DNA of 13,477 nt from an uncultured Clostridia bacterium (GTDB lineage Bacteria > Bacillota > Clostridia > Oscillospirales > Ruminococcaceae): NCBI GenBank assembly GCA_947177695.1, contig CAMWVO010000022.1, positions 1 to 13,477 on the forward strand, written 5' to 3'. Of this stretch, positions 1-6,454 are shown piece after piece (position 1 is the first letter of the stretch; the number at the start of each line of letters is the position of its first letter). The notes below the pieces were generated by a model. The model searched no databases and was not told the DNA's origin. It was given only the letters and a program-made list of their open reading frames with translations. A program made the position numbers and the translations under genes.

Positions 1-497
1 GCGCCTCTGAGTACGCCGATGATCTGACCGTTAACCCGTACAGGCGCATAGAAGCACACCATTGTCCCGTCAAAAAAGTTAGAATCGAATACGACCTCAT
101 TTCCGCTGCTTCCGCCGATGCCGTCACGGTAGACCTCTCTGTCAGTTACATCGGCAGTACGTCCGTCAGAGGCATAGTCAATACCGTTCACGTCCGTAAA
201 TAAAACAGCGTCAAAATATGAGTTTTCCTCAATTTCTTTCAGCATCTGCGCCGTAACTACAGGCTCAGTCAGACTTTCTCCCACAAAATATGCATAGGCT
301 TTGATCTGTCTCATGGCGTTGTTCAGCTCGTCGTCGATCTGCTCTGATTTCAGCAGTGCAGCGTCGGCAGCATAGTTCTTGTTTTGCTCCTCAATACGGT
401 TGACGGTCTGCATACTGAATCTTAAAAACGAAAAGACAACAGCCGCCAAAAGAAGCGCAGCATAAACTATCTCTTGCATGGACTCTTTCTTTTTCAT
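1..497 (-). CDS. Membrane-anchored Cache-domain sensor, N-terminal part
   Basis: The gene starts at ATG 497-495 behind a strong TAAGGAG site (504-510, 6-base spacing), and its 3' end is outside the window; 165 residues are visible. Residues 10-27 form one hydrophobic membrane segment after a charged start (MKKKESMQE), followed by a helical, charged stretch (about 30-70) and then an extracellular sensor fold. The stretch FDAVLFTDVNG, then YASDG, DVTDREVYRDG and FYAPV-VNGQIIGVLRG, is the usual pattern of a Cache/PAS-like ligand-binding domain. Such domains normally end in a second membrane helix and a GGDEF, histidine kinase or chemoreceptor output, but that part is missing, so the output cannot be named. 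It has its own promoter just upstream. The sensor call is fairly safe; the ligand is unknown. Confidence 0.75.
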   Translation of the reverse strand, partial: MKKKESMQEIVYAALLLAAVVFSFLRFSMQTVNRIEEQNKNYAADAALLKSEQIDDELNNAMRQIKAYAYFVGESLTEPVVTAQMLKEIEENSYFDAVLFTDVNGIDYASDGRTADVTDREVYRDGIGGSSGNEVVFDSNFFDGTMVCFYAPVRVNGQIIGVLRG

Positions 498-549
498 GTT
501 AATCTCCTTATATAATCCTTATTGCGGAAGAGTATCATTTCTCATAATA

Positions 550-578
550 ATTATATCATACTATAGAATATTTTTCAA
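550..578 (-). promoter_or_regulatory. Sigma-A promoter for the Cache sensor
   Basis: Read on the minus strand, TTGAAA (573-578) is followed by a 17-base spacer and a perfect TATAAT (550-555). A TG pair sits one base before the -10, giving an extended -10. Transcription would start near 543 and leave a leader of about 45 bases to the ATG at 497. Confidence 0.8.
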
Positions 579-631
579 TGACTTTTTATCCGTTCAGCCG
601 ATATCGGAAAAGCTTTCTTTGGATAAGTATG

Positions 632-686
632 GAAGCTGTCTGATAAAAAAGCAGCCTGCTACCTGACTTGCTATCGGGAGCAGGCT
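632..686. repeat. 55-bp direct repeat, copy A, containing a terminator-like hairpin
   Basis: This stretch matches 2336-2389 in the same orientation in 50 of 55 alignment columns (4 mismatches, 1 gap). It begins GAAGCTGTCTGATAAAAAA and holds an 11-bp stem (653-663 with 676-686, one mismatch). Read on the minus strand the stem is followed by GCTTTTTTATC, as in an intrinsic terminator; on the plus strand it is followed by only a short T run. Similarity stops sharply on both sides. The gene that it would terminate is unclear, because the AraC-kinase gene already has its own terminator at 794-829. Confidence 0.75.
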
Positions 687-793
687 TTTAAATTTGTGCC
701 AAATTCAAATAATTGCAGCGTTCCGAATTAAAACGAAAACCGTCCGTAATGAGCGTAAACGGACTGCAAAAGGGATACTTTTTCTTTAATAAT

Positions 794-829
794 AAAAGCG
801 AAGCGTTCAATACCGAACGCTTCGCTTTT
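794..829 (-). terminator. Intrinsic terminator after the AraC-kinase gene
   Basis: A perfect 15-bp stem, 794-808 paired with 815-829, has a 6-base loop (AATACC). On the minus strand the T run is part of the stem and continues TTTTATTATTAAAG. It lies about 65 bases past the stop codon at 897 and is the obvious end of that transcript. On the plus strand the stem also ends in TTTT, but no plus-strand gene precedes it. Confidence 0.85.
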
Positions 830-896
830 GCAAAATGTTAACTCGTTGGAGGTTATTATATAGAGAACTTTATAAACAGATGACAAAAAGAGCCGT

Positions 897-2198
897 TTAA
901 AAAATATTGTTGATTTGATTTTTCTGCTCTATAATATACAGCAGCATTTCCCGGTTGATTTTTGCCAAGTCCTTGTACTCGTTGACGTTCTCGAAACATG
1001 CCACGCAAATCATCTGGATAGAGCAGATAACGTAGTAGACCGCCTGCTTCTCTTCCGCCGTAAGAGGATTTACGCTGTCATAACCGTGCAGTATAGTGTC
1101 CAATATTTCGGGGAATTTTTCATAGGCATTTTCCGCGTCCCGCTGTTCGGACAGTATTCCTGTAGCACAGTAGCAGGGATCCCATAAGCGGACGTTCCGT
1201 TCGCTCAGGTCGAAGTCTATAAAACCGCTGACCTCGCCGCCGTCAAACAAAATATTGCATGGATTTGGGTCTCGGTGTATCAGCTGCTTCGGCAGCTTTT
1301 CAAACAGTCTGCCGAAATTGTTGATGTAATCTTCAAAAAAGCTGTCGGGTATGCCCATATTCCATTGGATATTCTGCTTCCGCACTTCGGGCAGCGCCCA
1401 TTTTGTCACATGGTCAAATAAGTTCTGATCAAAGGGCTGAATGTCTTTTTCCACCGCAGACAGCGCATTATGCAGACGGGCAATGCTTTGTCCGTATTTG
1501 AAACCGAAATCCCCGCATTTGCCGCCGAAGCGGTCGGCTTTGGAAAGCGGCTCGCCCTTTACCCTGCGTATCAGTACAAAATTGTTTTTGTCATCTGTAA
1601 AGTCGTCGCCTTTTATTGTCGGCACGGGGAGAGCCGCTGCGAAGCCCTGATTTGCCAATGCTTTTGCGACCCTAATGTTTCGCAGGAGATCGGCTCTGTC
1701 TCCTGTTTTCAGGAAATAGTCCCTGCCTATTTGCCATACGTTGTCTGCCGTTTTTGTGCCGTCAACAATTTTTACGTCATTAACAGCCAAATCCTGCGGA
1801 ATGTCCCAATTGGTCAGGATCTTCCGCAATTCTGTTTCTGTAAACATAACTGAAGCCTCCCATATTGATTGATGCGTCCCGTAAAGGGACAGATATTTTT
1901 TGGGGGAACAGCCATACATCCGCAAAAATGCCTTGTAAAATCCTGCATAGCTGTCGAAGCCGTATTCCAAGGCAGCGTCAACAGCCTTGCGCTTAACGCT
2001 TATTTCCGCCAGAGCGCGGTCTAACCGCCGTCTGTTGATGTAAGCCGCAAGCGGTACGCCCATTACCTGTGCAAATAAATGCTGATAATGCCACACCGAA
2101 TAGCCTGCCATTTGAGCAAGCTCTTCGGGCGTGATATCGGTTTTCAGATTTTGCTCAATGTAATCAATGCCGGATTTAATTATTTCTGCGTTTTGCAT
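897..2198 (-). CDS. AraC-type DNA-binding domain fused to an APH-like kinase
   Basis: The product has 433 residues. Residues 1-105 are an AraC-family double helix-turn-helix (I-Y-I-E-Q-N-L near the start, AGYSVWHYQHLFAQVMG, AALEYGFDSYAGFYKAF, then GCSPKKY). Residues 118-433 are an aminoglycoside phosphotransferase/choline kinase-like domain: the catalytic loop is H308-R-D310 with N315 (LIHRDPNPCNILFDG), and the metal-binding motif is IDFD at 327-330. A P-loop-like start and lysine are plausible around FLKTGD (162-167). All key kinase residues are present, so activity is likely; the substrate is unknown and resistance should not be assumed. The start is firm: AAGGAGG lies 6 bases upstream. A second strong start lies inside the gene at 1847 and would give the kinase alone. 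It is monocistronic, with its own promoter and terminator. Confidence 0.85.
   Translation of the reverse strand: MQNAEIIKSGIDYIEQNLKTDITPEELAQMAGYSVWHYQHLFAQVMGVPLAAYINRRRLDRALAEISVKRKAVDAALEYGFDSYAGFYKAFLRMYGCSPKKYLSLYGTHQSIWEASVMFTETELRKILTNWDIPQDLAVNDVKIVDGTKTADNVWQIGRDYFLKTGDRADLLRNIRVAKALANQGFAAALPVPTIKGDDFTDDKNNFVLIRRVKGEPLSKADRFGGKCGDFGFKYGQSIARLHNALSAVEKDIQPFDQNLFDHVTKWALPEVRKQNIQWNMGIPDSFFEDYINNFGRLFEKLPKQLIHRDPNPCNILFDGGEVSGFIDFDLSERNVRLWDPCYCATGILSEQRDAENAYEKFPEILDTILHGYDSVNPLTAEEKQAVYYVICSIQMICVACFENVNEYKDLAKINREMLLYIIEQKNQINNIF
1845..1861 (-). promoter_or_regulatory. Internal ribosome binding site and ATG at the domain junction
   Basis: On the minus strand, GGGAGGC (1861-1855) stands 8 bases before ATG 1847-1845, in frame with the long gene. 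Translation from here gives a 316-residue protein starting MFTETELRKILTNWDIP, which is the natural start of a stand-alone kinase of this type. The position coincides with the end of the AraC domain, so the site is either a relic of two once separate genes or a working second start. Confidence 0.55.
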
Positions 2199-2225
2199 GA
2201 AAGTCCTCCTTCCCGGGATAGCTTA

Positions 2226-2231
2226 ATTATA
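2226..2231 (-). promoter_or_regulatory. Extended -10 promoter for the AraC-kinase gene
   Basis: On the minus strand a perfect TATAAT (2226-2231) follows TG at the extended -10 position (TGATATAAT). The hexamer 17 bases upstream does not resemble TTGACA, so the -35 is weak or absent, which fits an activated promoter. The predicted leader to the ATG at 2198 is about 20 bases. Confidence 0.6.
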
Positions 2232-2335
2232 TCACATATTATCGGCAAAACATTTCCTGTCTTGCGAAAATTGATGAAGTAAATGAATGGCAAAAGCTTT
2301 GCAGGTTTCCGCGTAAAAATCCACACGTCGATGCC

Positions 2336-2389
2336 GAAGCTGTCTGATAAAAAACAGCCCGCTCCCTGACTTGCTGTAGGGAGCAGGCT
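2336..2389. repeat. 55-bp direct repeat, copy B
   Basis: This is the second copy of the repeat at 632-686, in the same orientation and 1704 bp away. It contains the terminator of the aminotransferase gene plus the GAAGCTGTCTGATAAAAAA flank beyond it. Because the flank outside the stem is also conserved, the whole unit was copied, not just a hairpin that happens to look alike. The two copies bracket the AraC-kinase gene. Confidence 0.75.
2344..2388 (-). terminator. Intrinsic terminator of the aminotransferase gene
   Basis: The stem 2357-2367 with 2378-2388 is 11 bp. One position pairs as G-U in minus-strand RNA but would be a C-A mismatch on the plus strand, so it is built for minus-strand transcripts. 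It is followed on that strand by TGTTTTTTATC. It lies about 55 bases past the stop codon at 2443. Confidence 0.85.
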
Positions 2390-2442
2390 TGCCGTTTTTG
2401 GACAATAACGTCATTATTTGTCTGTATCCGAAAATGAGCTGT

Positions 2443-3720
2443 TTACTTGGATAACTTCTCCGCCGAAGCAAGCTTTACGCTTACGCAGAAAATCTTCATT
2501 GCAGCTTCAAGCTCGTCAAGGGGAGGATATGTGGGCGCAATTCTGATGTTCCTGTCGAAGGGATCTTTTCCGTAGGGGAAAGTCGCTCCCGCCGAGGTAA
2601 GTACAACTCCCGCCTCCGCACAGAGCTGAACAACTCTTTTTGCGCAGCCCTCAAGAGTGTTTACGGAAATGAAGTATCCGCCGTTGGGCTTGTTCCATTC
2701 CAGCACTCCCAGTTCGGCGATCTCGGCGTCGAGCATATCCAGTACGAGCTTGAACTTAGGTGCGATAATGCCGCGGTGCTTAGCCATATGCTCCATAATG
2801 CCGTCCACGTTTTTGAAGTACTTTACATGACGGAGCTGGTTTATCTTGTCGTAGCTTATGCACTGAATGCCCATAAGCCTGGTGATCTGCTTAACGTTGT
2901 TTTCCGAAGCTGCCATGATTGCAACGCCCGCGCCAGAAAAAGATATCTTCGAGGTTGAAGCGAAAATCAGCACCATATCCTCCTTGCCGGTTTTCTTGCA
3001 CTCGTCGAGGATATTGAGTATCTTGTCGGGAGTATCGGTCAGGTGGTGTACGCAGTATGCGTTGTCCCAGAAAATGCGGAAATCGGGCGCTTTGGGGGAC
3101 AGATCAGCAAAACGCTTTACCACCTCGTCGGAATAAGCAATGCCGTCGGGATTGGAGTAGAGCGGCACGCACCAGATACCCTTGACCGCCTCGTCCTCTG
3201 AGACAAGCTTTTCTATCATGTCCATGTCGGGACCGTCCGAGTGCATGGGAATATTTATCATCTCAATGCCGAAGCTTTCGCAGATAGCGAAGTGTCTGTC
3301 GTAGCCGGGAACGGGACAGAGGAACTTTACCTTATCGCACTTGCCCCAAGGCTTTTCGCTTCCGTAAACGCCGTGGGTCATTGCGCGGGAAACAGCGTCG
3401 TACATCATAGCGAGGCTGGAGTTTCCGCCGATAATAAGCTCTTCCTCCTTAACGCCCAGAAGATCGCCGAAAAGCACCTTAGCGTCGTGGATACCTGTCA
3501 GGCAGCCGTAATTTCGGCAGTCTATACCGTCAGCGGTAAGCATACTTGCCGCGTTGGTGAAAACGTCAAACATGGGCATAGCCAGATCGAGCTGTTCCGT
3601 GCTGGGTTTGCCGCGGGACATATCAAGCTTCATTCCCTTTGCCTTGTAGCCCTCGTATTCCTTTTCGCATTCGCTTCTGAACGCGGAAAGCTGTTCCTTG
3701 CTCATTTCTGTAAGCAGCAT
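2443..3720 (-). CDS. PLP-dependent class I aminotransferase, aspartate type
   Basis: The product has 425 residues and resembles the Asp_aminotransf (PF12897) branch of fold-type I aminotransferases, which exchange amino groups between amino acids such as aspartate and 2-oxo acids in the cytoplasm. Visible motifs are MSRGKPS near residue 34, GGNSS for cofactor phosphate binding (98-102), SNPDG with N190, WDNAYCVHH with D219 and Y222, the Schiff-base lysine K258 in STSKISFSGAG, and R393 in NIRIAP for the substrate carboxylate. The frame stays open upstream to 3840, but ATG 3720 is the start because GGAAAG sits 6 bases before it and the family's N-terminus begins here. The preceding 40 codons lack any conserved pattern. 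It is a single-gene unit with a leader of about 140 bases. The exact substrate is not provable from sequence alone. Confidence 0.88.
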   Translation of the reverse strand: MLLTEMSKEQLSAFRSECEKEYEGYKAKGMKLDMSRGKPSTEQLDLAMPMFDVFTNAASMLTADGIDCRNYGCLTGIHDAKVLFGDLLGVKEEELIIGGNSSLAMMYDAVSRAMTHGVYGSEKPWGKCDKVKFLCPVPGYDRHFAICESFGIEMINIPMHSDGPDMDMIEKLVSEDEAVKGIWCVPLYSNPDGIAYSDEVVKRFADLSPKAPDFRIFWDNAYCVHHLTDTPDKILNILDECKKTGKEDMVLIFASTSKISFSGAGVAIMAASENNVKQITRLMGIQCISYDKINQLRHVKYFKNVDGIMEHMAKHRGIIAPKFKLVLDMLDAEIAELGVLEWNKPNGGYFISVNTLEGCAKRVVQLCAEAGVVLTSAGATFPYGKDPFDRNIRIAPTYPPLDELEAAMKIFCVSVKLASAEKLSK

Positions 3721-3864
3721 ATTGATCTTTCCTTTCAATAAAGAAAATTTTTTCTGTAATATTACAAACAGTATAATTTTCCCGTTGATTTTCCTTTCGG
3801 AATACCACGTACAAAATACAACTGTTTTTTGACGGCGCACACATTCTGCCGAAGTCCAAATTAT

Positions 3865-3893
3865 ATGATACTACATTTTTTCAGTATTTGCAA
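3865..3893 (-). promoter_or_regulatory. Probable promoter of the aminotransferase gene
   Basis: On the minus strand TTGCAA (3888-3893) is followed by a 17-base spacer and TATCAT (3865-3870); an overlapping TATAAT lies a few bases further on. The leader to ATG 3720 would be roughly 140 bases. I see no known riboswitch or T-box pattern in it, only a small palindrome GTAATATTAC near 3760. Confidence 0.5.
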
Positions 3894-4070
3894 GCTTTTT
3901 TTGGATTTCCTGCAAATAATCGCCCCTTTTCACATATTTACCGGTCAGCCTGAAGCATTTCGGTGTGAATATTGCACAGAAGCGCAGTAAGCAGGATAAA
4001 CGGATTTTTTTACAATATGCGGCAGCCCGAGCGGAACGCAAGCCGTAAGTATATTTTGCGGGAAACCGCG
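3894..4070. other. Divergent intergenic region without recognisable content
   Basis: This is the remainder of the space between the aminotransferase promoter and the small plus-strand gene. The one feature noted is a GCGG-GAAA-CCGC hairpin (4058-4069) just before the -10 of the small gene. A 140-codon minus-strand open frame (3871-4293) covers it but is antisense to the small gene, lacks a start signal and resembles nothing. Confidence 0.5.
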
Positions 4071-4076
4071 TATAAT
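4071..4076 (+). promoter_or_regulatory. -10 element for the small plus-strand gene
   Basis: A perfect TATAAT lies 25 bases before the ATG at 4102. No good -35 is found 16-18 bases upstream (the hexamer at 4048 is poor). The GAAA-loop hairpin directly upstream of it could affect polymerase binding or be irrelevant. Confidence 0.4.
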
Positions 4077-4101
4077 ATTTCCGTGAAAGGAAGTAGAATG
4101 T

Positions 4102-4275
4102 ATGGGAAGATATGAAAACCTTGACAGCCTTTTGAACGGAAGCGAGACTGCGAAAATATATTTTGCGTCTCTGCCCGACTACGTTCAGGGCGCGGTGCTG
4201 AAAAGAAGCAACGATATCCGCACCGAGGACGAGCTTCACCGTGCTGCGGAAAAAGCCATGCACGAATTTATGTAA
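4102..4275 (+). CDS. Small conserved-looking protein, 57 aa, unknown function
   Basis: The protein begins MGRYENLDSLLNGSETAKIY and ends with KAMHEFM. It is soluble, rich in charged residues and without a signal peptide or cysteine. The core Y-F-x-S-L-P-D-Y-V-Q-G is reminiscent of a widespread family of very short Clostridia proteins (a Y-F-N-S-L-P-D-Y-V pattern followed by a helical tail); this similarity is from memory and not searched. Translation signals support it: AAAGGAAG (4085-4092) is 9 bases before the ATG, and a TATAAT lies just upstream. Codon choice resembles neighbouring genes. It ends shortly before the shared terminator at 4298 and converges on the hydrogen-sensor gene. An ATG at 4098 in another frame stops after five codons and is not the start. 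Confidence 0.72.
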   Translation: MGRYENLDSLLNGSETAKIYFASLPDYVQGAVLKRSNDIRTEDELHRAAEKAMHEFM

Positions 4276-4297
4276 GAACCGTTCAAGAGGCAAAAAG

Positions 4298-4367
4298 ATT
4301 TCCTCCGTTTAAGGGACACGGCAGCATTGACGCCGTCAGCCCCGTAACGGAGGAAATTTTTATTTTT
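4298..4367. terminator. Large nested bidirectional terminator
   Basis: The outer stem is a perfect 12 bp (4298-4309 with 4346-4357). Inside it lies a second stem ACGGC (4318-4322) with GCCGT (4332-4336) and a 9-base loop, and a possible GGG/CCC pairing between the two. The plus strand continues TTTTTATTTTTG; the minus strand continues ATCTTTTTG. It therefore can end both the 57-aa gene and the hydrogen-sensor gene, whose stops are at 4275 and 4370. Confidence 0.8.
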
Positions 4368-4369
4368 GA

Positions 4370-6361
4370 TTATTCATAAACTGCGTCGTATTCATACTCT
4401 GAGCCGGATCCCGTTTCAGCGTCGTTTTCGCCGAAATCGTAACCGTTGTGCGATTCCATATGGAAATCTTCTTCGTGGTATTCATGACTTTCGCTGTCGG
4501 TCGTAAGCTTCGATGCAATTTCGCTCAGGTTCTGGATAATATCCGTTACCTCGCTTACGCTGGTGTTGATAAGCTGAGAGCTTACATTCAGCGCGTCTAC
4601 GGCGGTTTCTGTATTGGAAACATTTTCCTGAGTTGCGGCAACCTCGCCCATGATCGCCTTGGAGGCTTCCTTGATGTCGCCGATATTGGAAATGATCTCC
4701 ACTGTATGTTCCTCAGCCTCTTTAAGAGTTTCTGCTGATTTTATCGCCAGATTTCTTACTTCGCTTGCAACTACCGCAAAGCCTCTGCCGTTCTGACCGG
4801 CTCTTGCGGCTTCAATGGAAGCGTTGATAGCGAGGATATTGGTCTGATCGGATATCGACTTGATCTGCGCCAGTATCTTGTTGTACTCATCAATGCTTAC
4901 GCCGATTTTTGAGATGGAGTTAACGATGCCGTCAGCCATTGAATGAATGCCCGTGACCTCGGTGTTCAGGTTGTTCATATCATTCATAATGCTCTTGTTC
5001 TGATCAGAGTTGTTTGAAGCGTGGGCCGAGATCGGAAGAACCTTTTCCGTCAGCTCGGCAAGCATATTGTTGATCTGATCGATCGCGCCGCGCAGATCGT
5101 TGTGCTGCAATTCGATGCTTTCTTTCATAGCCCTGAGCTGAGTTCTCTCGTACTGAACGCAGTTGGACGGAGTATTGTTGCCCGCAAAGATGGTAATAGC
5201 CATATTTCGGCAGCTCTTGAATCCGCAGGCATGGCAGTCGACGTGTTTGTCCAGTTCCGTAACCTTGCCCATGCTTCTGTAAACTTCTTCAAGCTCGGCT
5301 TCTGTGGGCATTGCTCTTTTACATCTGTCCACATATGTCCTCAGGAAGTCCTCAAGGTTGAGGGTCTTGAATATTTTTGTGTGGAATCTGACATTTTTAT
5401 TTCTGGTCGTTGACCACTGTCTGGCGTTTTTCATGATGTCGTAAGCGGTAAACTCGTTAAAGTCGGACTTTGCGCCCGCTCCGGAGTTACAGCCGAATTC
5501 GCAGGAAAGAACGTCGTAAACGGCAGGACGGGAGGCTTTGCTGGCTTCAAGGTAGAAATCAAAGTCATCGTACACCTTGTTTACGCCCTCCGAAGTGGTA
5601 ACGGCAAGGTTGGGTTCGTAAGCGTGCAGACACTCTTTAAGACCTCCGGGGATAGGGTAGAACGCTCCGTCAAATCCGCGCGTAGCCGACCATTCAAATT
5701 CGCTTCGTCCTATCGGAAGGACAACGCCTTTCTTTTTCATATATTCCGAAAGACGCTTGAACGTAACGTTAAAGCTGATAACATTTGTATTCCTGAATTC
5801 GTCGCCTTTGGCAAGGCAGGGGGTGAGACCAACAAGCACGTCGTTGTTGTGCAGATATTTTTTTATGTAGATAGCCGAACACATAAGCGGCGACTGAACA
5901 GGCGAGAGATGCGGAAGCATTTCGGGCTTATGCTTTTCGGCATAGTTAACGATCGCCGCGCAGGGCTGCGAAATTACCTTTGCGTCCGGATGGCGCTTGA
6001 GATACTCGATATGCATGAAAGTACATATATCCGCTCCGAAAGAACCGTCGTAGATCTCGTGTGCGCCGTTGTCCTTAAGCCATTTCAGAACGTGTCTCCA
6101 CTTGCCGTCCATAGCAGACTTGATTGCGGGAGCAACTATAAATGAAACCGGTTTTGTCCTCATGATATCAAGAACGAGCTCAAGGTCATCGTCATAATAT
6201 CTTGCATGATGCTGACAGGTCTTGACGCATTCGCCGCACTGTATACACTCATCATGATTGATATGAACCACGTTTCCGTCGTATCTGTTGGCGTTCGGTA
6301 CTGGGCATACTCTTATGCAGGCGTTGCAGCCGATGCATTTGTCTTCAATAACGTGTACCAT
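4370..6361 (-). CDS. Sensory [FeFe]-hydrogenase fused to a chemoreceptor signalling domain
   Basis: The product has 663 residues and no membrane segment, so it is cytosolic. Two [4Fe-4S] ferredoxin motifs come first (C9, C12, C15, C19; C39, C42, C45, C49). An [FeFe]-hydrogenase H-domain follows, with H-cluster ligands C134 (SQPCA), C182 (TPCLAK), C287 and C291 (LSCEFGC). A PF04060-like Fe-S motif follows (C376, C379, C384, C401). After a coiled region comes a methyl-accepting chemotaxis hairpin, whose tip DQTNILAINASIEAARAG is at 505-522, then an acidic tail. The residue before C134 is proline, where catalytic enzymes have the proton-relay cysteine, which points to sensing rather than turnover. 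It probably reports hydrogen or redox state to CheA/CheW. A TTG six codons upstream overlaps the GGAAGG ribosome binding site (6372-6377), so ATG 6361 is the start. Confidence 0.88.
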   Translation of the reverse strand: MVHVIEDKCIGCNACIRVCPVPNANRYDGNVVHINHDECIQCGECVKTCQHHARYYDDDLELVLDIMRTKPVSFIVAPAIKSAMDGKWRHVLKWLKDNGAHEIYDGSFGADICTFMHIEYLKRHPDAKVISQPCAAIVNYAEKHKPEMLPHLSPVQSPLMCSAIYIKKYLHNNDVLVGLTPCLAKGDEFRNTNVISFNVTFKRLSEYMKKKGVVLPIGRSEFEWSATRGFDGAFYPIPGGLKECLHAYEPNLAVTTSEGVNKVYDDFDFYLEASKASRPAVYDVLSCEFGCNSGAGAKSDFNEFTAYDIMKNARQWSTTRNKNVRFHTKIFKTLNLEDFLRTYVDRCKRAMPTEAELEEVYRSMGKVTELDKHVDCHACGFKSCRNMAITIFAGNNTPSNCVQYERTQLRAMKESIELQHNDLRGAIDQINNMLAELTEKVLPISAHASNNSDQNKSIMNDMNNLNTEVTGIHSMADGIVNSISKIGVSIDEYNKILAQIKSISDQTNILAINASIEAARAGQNGRGFAVVASEVRNLAIKSAETLKEAEEHTVEIISNIGDIKEASKAIMGEVAATQENVSNTETAVDALNVSSQLINTSVSEVTDIIQNLSEIASKLTTDSESHEYHEEDFHMESHNGYDFGENDAETGSGSEYEYDAVYE

Positions 6362-6385
6362 ATTGCAAATTCCTTCCAATCAATA

Positions 6386-6411
6386 ACTTAATATTACAAT
6401 ACTTAATATTA
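6386..6411 (-). promoter_or_regulatory. Operator-like tandem repeat at the sensor transcription start
   Basis: The 11-bp sequence ACTTAATATTA occurs twice, at 6386-6396 and 6401-6411, with a 15-bp period. Each copy holds the palindrome TTAATATTAA in whole or large part. The repeats lie directly downstream of the -10 box and cover the expected start of transcription (about 6410), where a bound repressor would block polymerase. The regulator is unknown, and AT-rich chance cannot be ruled out. Confidence 0.4.
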
Positions 6412-6416
6412 AAAAT

Positions 6417-6445
6417 ATTATACCATATCCGAGAAAAAATGTCAA
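6417..6445 (-). promoter_or_regulatory. Consensus sigma-A promoter for the hydrogen sensor
   Basis: On the minus strand a perfect TTGACA (6440-6445), a 17-base spacer and a perfect TATAAT (6417-6422) are found, with TG at the extended -10 position. It lies in the 93-base gap after the GH74 stop at 6455. With no terminator seen in this gap, some GH74 transcripts may continue into the sensor gene. Confidence 0.85.
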
Positions 6446-6454
6446 CGGGTTTTA

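Larger units (their letters stand above)
579..896. other. Intergenic region with three successive hairpins
   Basis: No convincing gene is seen here. The region holds the 55-bp repeat copy A (632-686), a 6-bp stem GTCCGT (742-747) with ACGGAC (759-764) around an 11-base loop, and the 15-bp terminator stem at 794-829. The remainder is AT-rich. A small plus-strand open frame starting at 478 crosses the Cache gene start and its promoter, and is a chance frame. Confidence 0.6.

Noticed and set aside
897..2198. Calling the kinase part an aminoglycoside resistance gene
   Set aside because: The HRD and DFD motifs show only the broad APH/choline kinase fold, which includes many non-resistance kinases; nothing here identifies an antibiotic substrate.
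2232..2471. 79-codon minus-strand frame between the aminotransferase and the AraC-kinase gene
   Set aside because: It runs through the aminotransferase end, its terminator and the next promoter, and shows no family resemblance.
3721..3840. N-terminal extension of the aminotransferase by 40 residues
   Set aside because: GGAAAG stands 6 bases before ATG 3720, and the extension lies in the AT-rich leader with no conserved pattern.
3721..3860. Riboswitch or T-box in the aminotransferase leader
   Set aside because: The leader is long enough, but no T-box sequence, antiterminator pair or known aptamer core was recognised.
3871..4293. 140-codon minus-strand open frame
   Set aside because: It is antisense to the 57-aa gene, has no ribosome binding site, spans promoter-like DNA and resembles no protein family.
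6362..6379. Earlier TTG start adding six residues to the hydrogen sensor
   Set aside because: The TTG overlaps the GGAAGG that serves as ribosome binding site for ATG 6361, and the ferredoxin domain begins naturally at that ATG.
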